Shown in pieces: positions 25,101-38,300 of a stretch of 64,000 nucleotides of DNA. Source of the DNA: Timema cristinae. Its lineage: Eukaryota > Arthropoda > Insecta > Phasmatodea > Timematidae. The DNA lies in assembly GCA_039000515.1 (NCBI GenBank), contig JBCFYV010009882.1, forward strand, positions 61,583,317-61,647,316. Reading direction: 5' to 3'. How positions within the stretch are numbered: position 1 is the first letter of the stretch; every line of letters starts with the position of its first letter. The notes below the pieces were generated by a model. That model saw nothing but the letters and a program-made list of their open reading frames with translations, did no database searches and was not told where the DNA came from. The position numbers were made by a program, and so were the translations under genes.

Positions 25101-28100
25101 GTGGCCTTTCATCAAAGTCTGAGTCATCTAAACCATTGTCATTGTCACTGCCTAGTAACATTTCTCTATTTACTTCTGCCATTTTAAAATAAAATAATTT
25201 CCCAGTGTTTCCAAAATATTAATGTTAGGTTGTTTTTTATTTCATGCAAAATGTTTCTGTGTTCTTAATAATAATATTAATTTTAATGTTGATGGCTTAT
25301 CTGTGATTTATAAATTTTGTTGTCTTGTAGTCCCTTGTTGCCGTGTGGTCTCCAGCTTTGTCGCGTAGTTCGTTTATCAGTTGTTTTCCCGCTTCTGTCA
25401 GCTGTTCACATTCCTTATCCACCACGTCCTTGAACTGATAGATCTCCGCTCTAGATGTTTCCTTCTTGCAGCTCGCTCGCCAGTTGGAAGTGAATCCCGG
25501 ACCCTTGGTCGTTCTTGTCCCCTTGAAGTAGCATCTTTTATAGTGGTCGTGTTGTCTAGTTTGTCCTTGGTTCTCGCCTCGTGTCGTCCTGTCGCTGTAG
25601 TTGTCGGTATTTCAGTCTGTAGAGCGCATCGTCTTCTTTCTCGTGTCGTTGGTTCAAGCCTCAATTTGGTCACTGTTTGAAACTTCTCGTGACTTGCCCC
25701 TCAGTTGGACGCCAATTGTAAGATATTTCCTCTTCATGCCCCTCGTTGTGCGTCAATTGTAATAGTTTACGTTTATTTCTTCTTATCGTTGACGAGCCCC
25801 GCGTTGAATGCCAATTGTAACATATACAATAAATCTTCTTCTTGTCGTGCCATTTCTTATAAAACCTCCACGTTGAGCGCCATTTGTAAAGTATTATATA
25901 TATATTTTCAGAGGTTATATAATTGGTTGATATTGTTGAATATTAAGACTTCCTCGTACTTTATATGTTAAGTTTTATTTGCACATTATTTTATCAATTA
26001 CATAAGACTAGTAGTCAGTCTCAACCACCTAAGACGAGGATTCTATCTCAACTGACTCAGAAGAGGAGTTCATTTCAACTAACTCAGACGAGTAGAGAGT
26101 CTCAACTGGCATCAGCAAGCCAAGCGTCTTATTGCCTTGTTGATTGTGAACCCCGTAGAAAAAGATTCGAATTTCTTTTCATCGACCAATAGGGAGATTA
26201 TCTTTTAGCGTGAAACTAAATCTGGCTTGGCGTCACTCGCACCTGCTATTCTTTTACTACGTAATATTACCCGGAATTCAGACCATGCCCTTGACACGTG
26301 CAGCTAAATGAAATAAAAAAAAGAAACATGGCCGTTTCTTAGAAAAGATAAGTTTAAATCAAGTCAACTGAAAAAATGAAATATGATCTCAAATGTTAAT
26401 AAAGCCAGGAAAATCGCTATCATTACAACTTATTTTTAAAGATACATCATTAAATTGAAAGGAAGAAGTCCCAAAACCTTAGTTCTACAAGAGCTTCTAA
26501 GTTGAATAGATTAATCATAGTTTACTTCTCTGATAAAATAAATATATATCAAGTCATATCAAACCTTAAAGAAATTCATACAAATCAATTGATTTTCAAA
26601 CCTACCTTTGTTTACATGAGTAGCAACTAGTTCTGAATCAAACAGGTTAAAAAAGGAGGCATATATTTGGCCTAGAACATCTTGAATACACCACAAATAT
26701 TTCCTATAGAAACGCGTTTGTTAGATGATGTCCCCCACTTAAGATGTTCATAGAAAAAATATACAATCTTGAATAGTGAGATACCAAGGGAAGCACTAGA
26801 TGAAAAGTCTCAAACGGTAAACTAAATACATCATATTAAGGATTTACTTTATATTGTTAAAATAGTGGGTACAATAAGATTTCTAGGTCATCTTCCTTCT
26901 ATAAGATTAACATTGATCCTCCTCACACCATGATGTGGATCACATTTCTTATAAGGTTAACATTGATCCTCCACACTGGAGATGGCTCACTTTTTCCCAA
27001 CCATGTTGCAGTCCATCACCACCAACACCACCAGCCATTAAACATATATACATATATATATATATATATATATTTAATTAACCTTAAATAATTAATGTAT
27101 TTATCGAGCATTATTAACTATTTTTTATTTATATTGCCAATTTAATTATAGGAGACGGAGATGCCTCCGTTCCTTCCATAAGAATAGCATTGATCATCCA
27201 CACTGAGCGTAAGAGGTGGATCAGGAACAATAGACTTTGAGGGAGTAAGGTTTCTATATGATATTTCATAGGTTAAATAACCAAACTATTTTCAGTGTTG
27301 TGCCTTGGAGTGTTTCCAGGTTAGGCAGACAATAGCGTAGAATAAATGGTCCTTAGCCACTTTTCTGGTCAAGATGGCTTCCATCGACAGGTCTCAACAA
27401 GCCTAGAAAGGTCTCGACAGGTCCATGCGTGTTCCTACATGTTCCTAACTGTTCCCACAAGTCTCTACAAATCACGACAGGTCTCGATTGGTTGAAAATT
27501 CAAGATTGCTATCAAAATACCGTACTTATTAATTTGTCAATATATTCTATACATGTTTGGACATATCTGAACAGGTTAGAAACTCAAAATAGCAACTAGT
27601 GTGATGAGTAAATTCTAGGTGACCAGCAAAATTCAAGAGAATTACCCTTATATCTTACAATTTTAGAATATGAAATCAAGATGGCGGATCCCAGATGGTG
27701 GATCCAAGATGGAAATATCCACCTTCACTTACCTTACAGTCAATTAGCGTCTAGGAAACCTTACCGCTAATGAGAGTCTAGCCCTTTTCCCCTTAAACCT
27801 CTCAGTAAATGAGTGTTTATCCCAACTCATACACCTTAGAGGTAATGACAGCTAGCCCCATTCTCCAAGATGGTAGATCCAATATGATAAATCCTCACTC
27901 TCCTCTACACCTTACAACCAAAGAGAATCTGGGAAACCTTACACCAAAGAGCTTCTAGCTCTTCTTAGACCATGCAAAAATAACAATACAGCCAATGACT
28001 GTCTTGCACCGTCTCCCTTAAACCTTTCAGTCAATGAGTGTGTGGCCCTACTCCTTACAACCAATAAGTGTCTGATCCACCTCACTACCTCCAACTGAAA

Positions 28101-31100
28101 GAGTTTCCATCCCTGCTCATCACCAATTATTTCTAGTTGAAGTTGATTGTGGGTCTTTAGGCTCTTTCTTTCTACTGCTATAAACATGTCAGGAGTTGTC
28201 TATTATCCACCAAGACTTCATCCTGTCAGCTGGAAAGGGATTTTGTCCACCATGAACCTGACACTATAAATGTTAATATATATTTCTGCTTCAAATACAT
28301 TCTTCGATCATCGGTGAAGGTATAAGCCTATAATCATTTATGGATTTAGGAAGGAAAGACTTGCACTATTATGTGCTACTCGTTAAGCCATTTAGAAGAG
28401 CATTTCCCAGGATTAACTGTGAGGAAGAGAGTAATGTCACCTCACATTTAAAATTAATTTTGACTATACATTTAATTTAAAAAGGCCGTGCTGTCTCACC
28501 TGAAGATATCCGGCTATGATATTCACAAGCACTCAAATTTATTACATATTAAAATGTTTACTACAATGTTTAATGCATAAATCTCAGCCAGCTTATTCAA
28601 GCAGATACTGTAGAGCAAATATTTATAATGTATTATCATAGACATGTTTGTATAATGTTAGGCCCTATTCTTTAAACTTTTTTATAGGTGTAATGTTTGA
28701 TTTTATCTTTAGACCTATTTTCAAAACACCTTTTTACACCCTTTTGTATTGAGTAAAACTTCGCTCGATGTCCCACCATTTATCGAATACATTCCACTCT
28801 CATCTAATCCTTGATCTTTCCCAGTGCCTTTTGATTGCATGTACTGTGTAAAACATGTGTTTATGGATAGTCTAATGTATCGATTCGGTCTCTACAATCA
28901 AACATATCTGCATATACATATTCTGTTTTCAGTTCATAACAGAGAGTCTGAGCCTTTGATTAAAAGACTTGCATTTTGTCCATATTTCTTTTTAACATAA
29001 TCATAATGAAAACTGTACATCTTGCTTGTATCTAAAGTTGTAAAGCCTGCATCAATCGATTTATTCAAAAGTAGGTTTATTTTCCTTATGGTTAACCCAT
29101 ATAAACCCTTCATCGTAATATATCCAGGGGAAGCAATTCTTTTTTTTTTTTTTTACTTTACTGTATCTTTAAATATTTGAAAATTTAAAATTATTACAAT
29201 AACAATATTTTGTATACCCGGAATTGGGTTGGAAGAAAAGTAGTGAAAATTATTTGAGGTCAACATTTTTAAAATTTGTATACAATTTTTTATAGATATT
29301 GATGATATCTATCAATAGTGACAGTTTCAGATCACATTACTTGAATAATGAATTTATTAAATTTGTTTTGGTAAATTTATTAACTAACTTCTACTGTTCT
29401 TCCTACTAAAATTATGCTATACGTTAACTCATGTTCAGGGTAGAAATCGTTCGTACCTGGGTCGTTGCGCTTTGAGTACCTATTATAATTTATAGACAAC
29501 TCGACATGTAACCTTTTTTCAATGAAGAGTGCATTTTAATGTGTATTAATAGTTTCAACTCAACCTTGCTCATCTATAAAAAAAAAATGCCGCCCATACT
29601 TGTCCAGGACTTATACAAAAGTATAGACTGTCTACAGTGTTCTATACTACTCAAAATATAAAGAGTAAAAGTATTTGTCTGTTAAAAGTAGAACATAATT
29701 TATAACAGATAGATTATGAGAGTCTTCCATTGACTTCACTTCAAAACTTTCCCACACAGTCCAAGCATGAGCATCGTCACTTTCTGAAATGTTTTCATAT
29801 GTCATCTGGTTATAAAATATATATATCGGTGGTAATTGGCTAGTTATAACTTAGTACTACAATCCATGTAGTCGTAAGGGAACACACCTTTTTAGCAGAA
29901 GATTAACTTTATCAGCAAAAATGTTTTCATGGTGTGTTTTAAATTGATTTTTCCTTGCATGCAACAAGATTTCGAACGATTTTTTATGCAATTTGCCTAA
30001 AAACTAGAAAGAGACAATCAATTGTAATTGTCTGAGACTGAATGAGATATAATTTTCCATGATGTTTGGGATGCACGATATTCTTCAGTTTGTAATCTTA
30101 CCAACGTTCTGCATATTTGAATGGGTGTCATAATTTGTTTTGAAAAATGTGTCTCAAAATATACAAAATTATCATTTCATCCAGGGTTTTCTATAGGTGT
30201 GATAATTGGTCTCATACCATACCTGACGAAAACATATTTAAAGTGTCTGAAAAACAGGTGCTTAGAGTGATATTTGGTCCAAAAATAAATGAGGCCAATG
30301 GGGGGGGATTACACTCAAAATCTACCTAGATCACATACAGGATTTTAGGCATATTTTATGTTGAAAATTTCAATATTTTATTCTTTTCCTCATGCATCTG
30401 TTTCATTTCAGCATCGAAATCAGCACATATACTATGCTTATTCTTGAGATCTTCCAAAGAAAATCTATGCAAACATTATTTGCAATAATAATAATCAACA
30501 TTGCACTTAGTCAGTGATCTTGGCCATCTACTTAGTTTTACTCTAGTTTTAGTCTACTTACTATTCCGAAAATGTGTGACGTGTTTGAATATGATTGAAT
30601 TTAATTCTCAACTTATTAATTGATTTCAACTTTAAAATAAACTCATCATTACTATTAACTAATAAAAATGTGTATGTACTAGTTTTACAATGGAAAACTT
30701 TAAATTTTATGCAACTTTGTGTTTGTTTTAAATTTTTCAGAGGCCTTGAAAGGCATGGAAAAAGTAGCTGAACACATCAATGAAATGCAAAGAATTCATG
30801 AAGAATATGGCGCTATTTTTGATCATCTCTTTCGACAGCATCAAAAGTCATGCAAACAAGTAATATGAAAGTAAACTTTAGCTAGATGTATAGTAGGTTA
30901 ATGAAAATTTTAGTCTGTAATTGGCTTTATAAATCATAAAATGATTATCAAACACAATGATTTAGTATTGAATTTCTTTGAAAATAAATCTATTTTTTTA
31001 CATTATTTAGAAATAACATTATGAAATAATGACATTTTTCCTCACCAATTATGTCCACACCACGTTAAACACAGTTACCTTTTAAACCTGATTTCTATTT

Positions 31101-32313
31101 AAAGGGCTCATATGTGATTTTTTTTATAATAAGTTTATATATTTATAATTTATACATCCTTAAATTCTAATATTCATTTATTAACAATCATTATGAAAAG
31201 TTAAATAGTGGTTAGATGACAGTTCTTAAGCAATTTCCTCTCATAAGATTAACATCGATCATCTGCACTCCGGAGGAGGATCACTTTCTTTATAATGTTA
31301 ACATTGATCCTCCTCACTTTCTCCCACCTCTGTTGCTGACAACTATTAAAGGCTATTATATATATTTTTATTTCTTTAATTGATTTTAACTAAATACATC
31401 TACGGTAGTTAATAAAAATAAGACATTACTTTGTTTATGTTTACAATTAAATTATAAGAGATGGAATTGGCTCCCTTTCCTTCATAAGAATAACATTGAT
31501 CCTCTAATCGATATAGATGAGGGAGATACAGTACTCATGGCTATGAGTCAAAGCGCGGCTGAAACGATATTAAATGATGGTGCACTCTGCGCAGCCTTGG
31601 CTAGGAACTAAAACATCCGCATAAGGTTATGAGTACTTCTTGAGGAAGATGTTATAATAGCATTGAAATATTGATGTGTGTGTAGATATATGTTAGTGTT
31701 TTTACTTTTATTTGTGCTCTACCATTTTCCTAATATTCTATTATTTTATTTATTACCAATTGTTTTTGCTCCAAGCACTTTATTTCATACATGATATTAT
31801 ATTTCATTCATCATTTAATTAAAAGGCAGATAGAGATCTGGATGAAAATGTTTCTAAAGGTTTAAAGGAGTTATATACTTAGCTCACAACACTTTTAAAC
31901 AGCTAAAATAGCAATATTTAGATGATTAAAATTAAACATCAAAGGCATCATTATCATAACTTATGTTGTAGCGTTGATTTGAAAATATGGGTATAGTGTA
32001 ATATTATTTTCCAAAAGGCCTAGTGAGATTTAACTAACTTAAAGAGAGATGATATTACTGTTAGTCTTTTTAAGGAAAAAAAAAATCATGTGCACAGTAT
32101 TTCACTAAACTTGAAATAATCTTAAAACATCATTAATGTATGTTGGCTTATTCTTATGACTTCTACTAACTGGTTCCATGGTTATTAATTTTGGAGTAAC
32201 TTTTTGGTTTTTAGGTGTTTATTTAAGCACTAAGAAAATTAATTTGTATTTATAATTGATTTATTATTTATTTTGTGAAACCCCATTTTGTATGTATTGT
32301 GCTTAATTTGGGT

Positions 32314-32368
<55 letters not shown>

Positions 32369-35300
32369 ATTTCTCTAGTTGACATTATTTTAATTGCTTA
32401 ATTAGTGGCCTAAATTATAATCATTGTAGAGTTGTAATAGTATGTTTTTCTTGAAGATATATCACAGTTATAAACAGATTTTTTTTAAATGTTCTTTTAA
32501 TGCACTAGCTATTGACGGCTAGATCTAAATTGGGCGAGGATGATGAAGGTAGCTAAAAGGTAGTGATCCCACTTTAGCGTATAAGAATAGGAAAACCATC
32601 TTCATTTCATCCTGGTGAAATTAAAAACTGGACCTTTCCAAAAACAGTGGTCGAGTGCATTGCAAGAATAGTGCATTATGTCACACGGCCACAGGTGCAG
32701 TTAATATAACTTGTTAAAGTTTAGGTTTGATGTAGCTAGCTTCTTTAGGCTATAAATACTTATACAATTATTATTATTATTCACATAAAATAAAACAAAA
32801 GTGTTCTACAAAAGGTAGCACTTTACAAACTTGATTTACACAATTTGAAAATTCATGGATGATTATTATATTGTACAGTTATATAAGAAGACCAAATAAA
32901 ATTGTAATAAACTTTATGCTAGTTGAAACAAAGTTTAGGTCATAATTTGAAATTGTGTCATTTGGAGAAATGTTATAAAATAAGAACAGCTGAAGTATGA
33001 TAAATTGTTGTACTAGTTGTTAAACGTATTTTTAACTTAGTGTTTAAACTTGCCTAAAAAAAGGGGTGGAAATATTTCGGATAAAGTCTCAAGGGGTATC
33101 CCCCATCCGAAGATGATCTCCATAGATCCAGTGATTTTGGTGATGCGTTCGGGGAGGGAGGGGGAGCCAAAGGGGGTTTGGGGGGATTTTTTTTTCATGT
33201 AGGATTTCAAAGGGTATTTTCCAACCGAAGATGGGCCCCATAGCTCCAAGGGTTCCGGAGATGCAACTGGGGAGAAGTGGGCGACCTTTACTACTTCCAG
33301 TTCAAATTGTTTTAATTTTTTCACATCTTCATGTCAACACATTTCAATTAAAGTCCTAATATGTCAATTTTGAGCCATAAAAAAGGTCGATATTGGGTCT
33401 TTAAAAATACTCTTTCGTACTAAAGAGATAAACTAACCAATTATAGCTAATTCCATATTTTTATACAGTTAATAATTTGAAATTAAAGGTATAATTAATT
33501 CAAGCATGTCACTAAACATATAAGTACGTCAATTATTTTCTCTTGCAATATGTTATTCTTCATAAGAAAGATAAAATGCAATACCCCTCGCAGAAAACAA
33601 ACTCAGGCCCAGCAGTTGAAGGTATTAATGATATTATATAAGCTCATGCCACATAAGCGTGCATGAAATATTGTTTTAAAATCCGCCTCACTCACTATTA
33701 CACTTTCAATGCTTTCATACCTGTGAAAATATATTAACTCATTTAGAAAGTCAGTTTTTGCATCTGCATGTTTGTTAGTACAGTTTACTGCAAAGCATTT
33801 CAACACTATTGTTTTTGCATGAACACACAATTAATTTTAACTACAGCTGTCAAACTCGATACTGCAATACCCTCAATTCTTACTGGCACCGAGAGAATCA
33901 AGAGTTGGTCTTAATAATATGATTCTCGCTACTTCAATTCTTAATTCTCAATAAAACTGGCAACTAAACAAAACAGCAACATTCAGAATGGGCAATAATT
34001 GATTATCCCTCATATTAGTTTAGTTGTCGTTTTACCTAAATGCAGTTAAATTTGAAATATACTGTATTGACCTGAATATAGTGAGGCCCCAAATATAATA
34101 TGACCCTAAAATGTTGAGGTATTTTACATGAAAAATAAAAAATAAATGATCTCGAATATAATATGACCTGACATTATAATAAAAAGAGGTAAAAACTTAA
34201 CAACTTGACAAACTTATTTTAAAGTAAAAATAAAGTGATACTATCCAAATACATTGATTGAGTCTAAACAAAAAATAGATATAAAATGCATAGACTAAGA
34301 ATGGCAATTTTCTGTAATATATCAATATATCTATTAATAAATGTTATATTACAATGTGTAAATCAAAAGCTATGATATTTCAATCAAATTAAGATGGCCA
34401 TTCTCCTGCAATTATATAATTGGTCACTTTAAATATTTGAATGTTGTATTTAGCTCTTTGAATATGACAAGTTTAATAGAAATTGAACAAAAATCGATGT
34501 AGTTTTAAAAAATAGGGCAAAAAAAGTTATATTTATTTTAACTCAATAGATTTAGAGCGTAGTCCGATATATTGTTGCCAAAACTTTATCACTAATTTTT
34601 CGCGAGCTAAAGCACGCATGATCAAATATGGCGGACAACTTAAAATTTTTGTAACATATGAAATGTGTTCTTCTTTCCGTTATAAAATCATATATTTATT
34701 GTATTAATTTCGAGTTTGTTTGAATTTTTTGTTTTGATGACTTTTTGTGTATTTATTAAATATCTATAATAATGTGAGATTAAAGTTTCAAGCGAGCATG
34801 TTTTTTAATGGTCAGGTCCAGGTTTTGCATTGAGAGGGTTGGAGGGGGCAGGGTGTCAGGCACATATCTTTTCTATACAATTACAATTATTATTAAATAT
34901 TTAAAGAAATTGTTTTTGACTGTTTTTACAAAGCTAATCTCTTTTATTTGACAAATAATAGTTACAAAAAAAGTTTTATTTTTAAATATGCCTACATAAG
35001 TATTTTAAGTTGCTACAAGTACAGTATTAATTCAAAACAGTGCACTTTCATTTAACGATCCTATTTGGTGAATTGAATAATATAATTATGTTCTCAACAA
35101 CAGCTGTTTATTATACCTTTTTTATGTATTGTTTATTTACAATTTGATTCAATTAAGCTTTATTTATGGGTAATAATACACGTTTTCTTTAATTAAATTC
35201 CTAATTATTTTATTATTTTTATTATGTGACCTAATGCATGGTAAAATTGATATTTCCTTTGTTAAAATTTAAGGAAATATTACTGTTTTTTTAGTTTTTT

Positions 35301-38300
35301 GTATGTTATGAAGTTGAATACTTACTAATTTTTTATATGAGGTTGGATGATTGAAAAAAAAAAAGAAAAAAATTTCAAAAAGAGGAATCGAGATTGAACT
35401 TAAGAATCGGAATGGAGAATTAGAATCGAGAATCGGAATCGAGAAAAACAGATATCGTGACATCTCTAATTTTAGCACATCTCCCTGCAATAACCAAATG
35501 CCAACAAGGTATTGAGCATTCAGCCCCTCTAGTACTTCGTAGCTTGCAGAACGATTCACTTTCGTCTCTCAACCAATGCACTAGTCTGACATCTCCTCTA
35601 GTCGATATCAATGGATCCCCCACACTGAGAGTAAAGGGTGGATTAGGAACATTTTTATGAGAGGGTGATTAGGGGTCTAAATATAATTCAAGACTTAAAT
35701 AGGCAAACAATTATCATTATCATGTCGTTAAGTGCTTACATGTTAATCAGCCAGTAGTAGTGTAGAAAAGACGGATCTGAGACATATTTTATGGCACGTA
35801 GAAGCGTGCGGCGGCTAGACATGTCTGAACAGGTCTGGGCGGGTGTGTACTGGTTCTTTCAGGTTGGTACAAGCCCTTTTCTAGGATAGGCAGCATTATT
35901 AAAGATGGCCAAGGTTGAGTTGAAGCTATTAATGGACATTGAAATGCATTTATTCATGGAATAAATAATACTTATTGGGGTATCTATGAATTCAAATAGA
36001 AACTCTTAGAACAAAAGCCTGGTATGAGGGATTTTGACCCTGAATATGAGGTAAAGTACATTTCATAATGGCATTGTAATAAATAATATATATATATGGG
36101 ATTGCAATATCTGAGTATCTTCCACATTGTGATTTTAGGTGGTTTAACCCAACTGGAATAGAAAATGTTGATGTAATTTCAGCTGCTGATGCAAGCCCTT
36201 TAAGCTTTATTTTAGATGTTGACTTAGACCAAGGACTTAGACTACCATAATAAATGTGTTAGGAGCCGTAATGATCAGGAACTCAAGCTTTAGGATATTC
36301 TCCTCACAAGTTACTTTAACTTGATAGCTGAGTATGTAAATAACTTTGTAGCAGCTCCCCTAATAAGTGGCGTCCTCATCTGGCCCCCCTCACTCCTAGA
36401 GGTCTAGAAATGCTTTGTTATATACTTTAAAAAAAGGATGTGGTTTCCTCTAAGTGACTAGTGTTTACCAATACTCTGTGTTATGAAATCTCCAAAACAA
36501 TCTATGTTTTAAAAACTTGACCTTTTATGAACACGTGACTGCTGATTCAGGACAGTATGAGTTCTTAAGCTTACGTCATCTTTGCATGGTCTAGATGGCC
36601 TAGGTTTGTAACCTACGACCATACTAGGAATGATTTTTAACTAGAGAGAAATGGTGGTAAATGGAGGTTGTCTGGTAAGGAGGTGTGAAGGTGTTAGGGT
36701 ATTGTGGATAGACACTCATTGGCCGTCAGGTAAGCTAGACGACCATTGGCTCTAAAGTTTAGGTAGGGGTTGGGTGTCCACTATCCTCCATCCACCATCT
36801 TTGATCTTCTATTTTGGATACAGATATTGGTCATAAGATTTACTAGATGTCTAATGGCTATAAGGTTTTCAGACTCTCAATGGATGTAAGGTTTAAGAGG
36901 GGTGTTTCTTGAATCTACCATCTATAGCTGAATGGTATAGAGGTAGTCATTTTGAATTTTAGCAGTTATCTTTAATTTCCACATCATGCAGTAAGGTTTA
37001 TTGCGGTCAACCTGAATTTCCAACCTGCTCATACTTGTCAATACATGTGTAGACCTTTTCGAACCTGTTTTTTGGAGGTCAGCTTTAATTTTAACCCACT
37101 TAGACCTGTCCTTACCTCTTAAGTCATTTTTAAGCATGATAGAACATTTTCAAATCTTTTTTGAATGTTATCTTGAATTTTCAACTGGTTAATACATGTT
37201 CAGACATGTTAAAACATGACCTAAAATGCACGAAACTGGCCAGACATGTAGAGACCAGTCTAGACTTTTCTAACTACCACAAGCTCATGCGCACCACAAA
37301 ATATGGCCTAAAGCCAGCTATTCTACACTACTGTTTGATTAACCTGAAATATTTCACAACACAATACTGATAAGTGCTTGGCTATTTAAGACATGAATTA
37401 TCATATTTAATCAATTAATCTCAACAAAAAAAAAATTGTTCCTGATCCGGCTCTTTGTTTTAGTTCAAAGGATCAATGTTATTCTTATGGAAGAAAGGGA
37501 GCCATCTCTACATCTCATAGCTAAATTGTCAAGACAAATAAAAATGAATATTAAATTTAATTTATTATTGATATATAAATTGATTTCCTTAGAGTTTGAT
37601 TTCAATTAATCACTGACATAAGAAAAAATAATTCCCAGTGGTTGTTGGTAAAGGAAAATGTCAACGATGGTGGGAGAAAGGAAGGCGTCTCCAATGAGGA
37701 GGATAAATTGAACCTTATAGGGAAATTGATCTTTCTCATGTTCCTCCTTTTGAGTGAGGAGGATCATTATTAATCTTATGGGAGGGGAATGGTCCAGAAC
37801 TGTAATTTAAACCACTACTAACCAAAATTTGTTTGTACATATTTTGAGTCAATCGCTTTTATTACGGTACTGTATGTCAAATGTTATTATTTATTTCTTA
37901 TGTAAATGTGATAATATATTATTAAAATGTTAAGGCTTTAACTTCAAAAGAAGTTTCTCTTTGTGAAACACTAATGGTCATTGGAGGTCATAAAATATAC
38001 TCTTATCACTAATACATTCAAGCATTTTAATTAATTCCTTTATGATATCAAGAATAGAATTTAAAAGATCTAAATATCTATTTATTGGTAGAAAATAATT
38101 CATCAATTATAATTATTTTAATTTTGATTAAGTATTTCCAAAATGTTTATATAAGTATGCATATAGGTATATACACATACATATACTAAACATCCTTTCA
38201 GAGCACTTGTGAGACGTCTATGAGAATTAAATTATTTGCTTACAGCCTATTGATCTGAGCCCAGGGGATCTTCTCTACTATGGTGGAGTGGAGTGGCTCA

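Larger units (their letters stand above)
16668..26427 (-). mobile_element. Ty3/gypsy LTR retrotransposon with nested SINE
   Basis: 9.76-kb element on the minus strand. Equal 711-bp LTRs lie at 16668-17378 and 25717-26427. The 4-bp TSD actt is at 16664-16667 and 26428-26431. The PBS beside the 5' LTR (tggcgtccaac then tgaggggc) resembles a tRNA-Lys type; the PPT is aggggaag next to the 3' LTR. The order is Gag, protease, RT, RNase H, integrase. By eye the LTRs differ at about 15-16 sites (about 98% identical), so insertion is fairly recent. Frameshifts and a nested SINE make this copy defective. It lies antisense in the intron between sif exons c and d. Confidence 0.97.

Noticed and set aside
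25381..25680. Overlapping open frames on both strands in the gypsy leader
   Set aside because: They fall between PBS and Gag start, in a GC-richer leader; no recognisable protein.
33037..33324. 95-codon minus-strand frame
   Set aside because: Covers two tandem repeat units; no known domain or gene structure.
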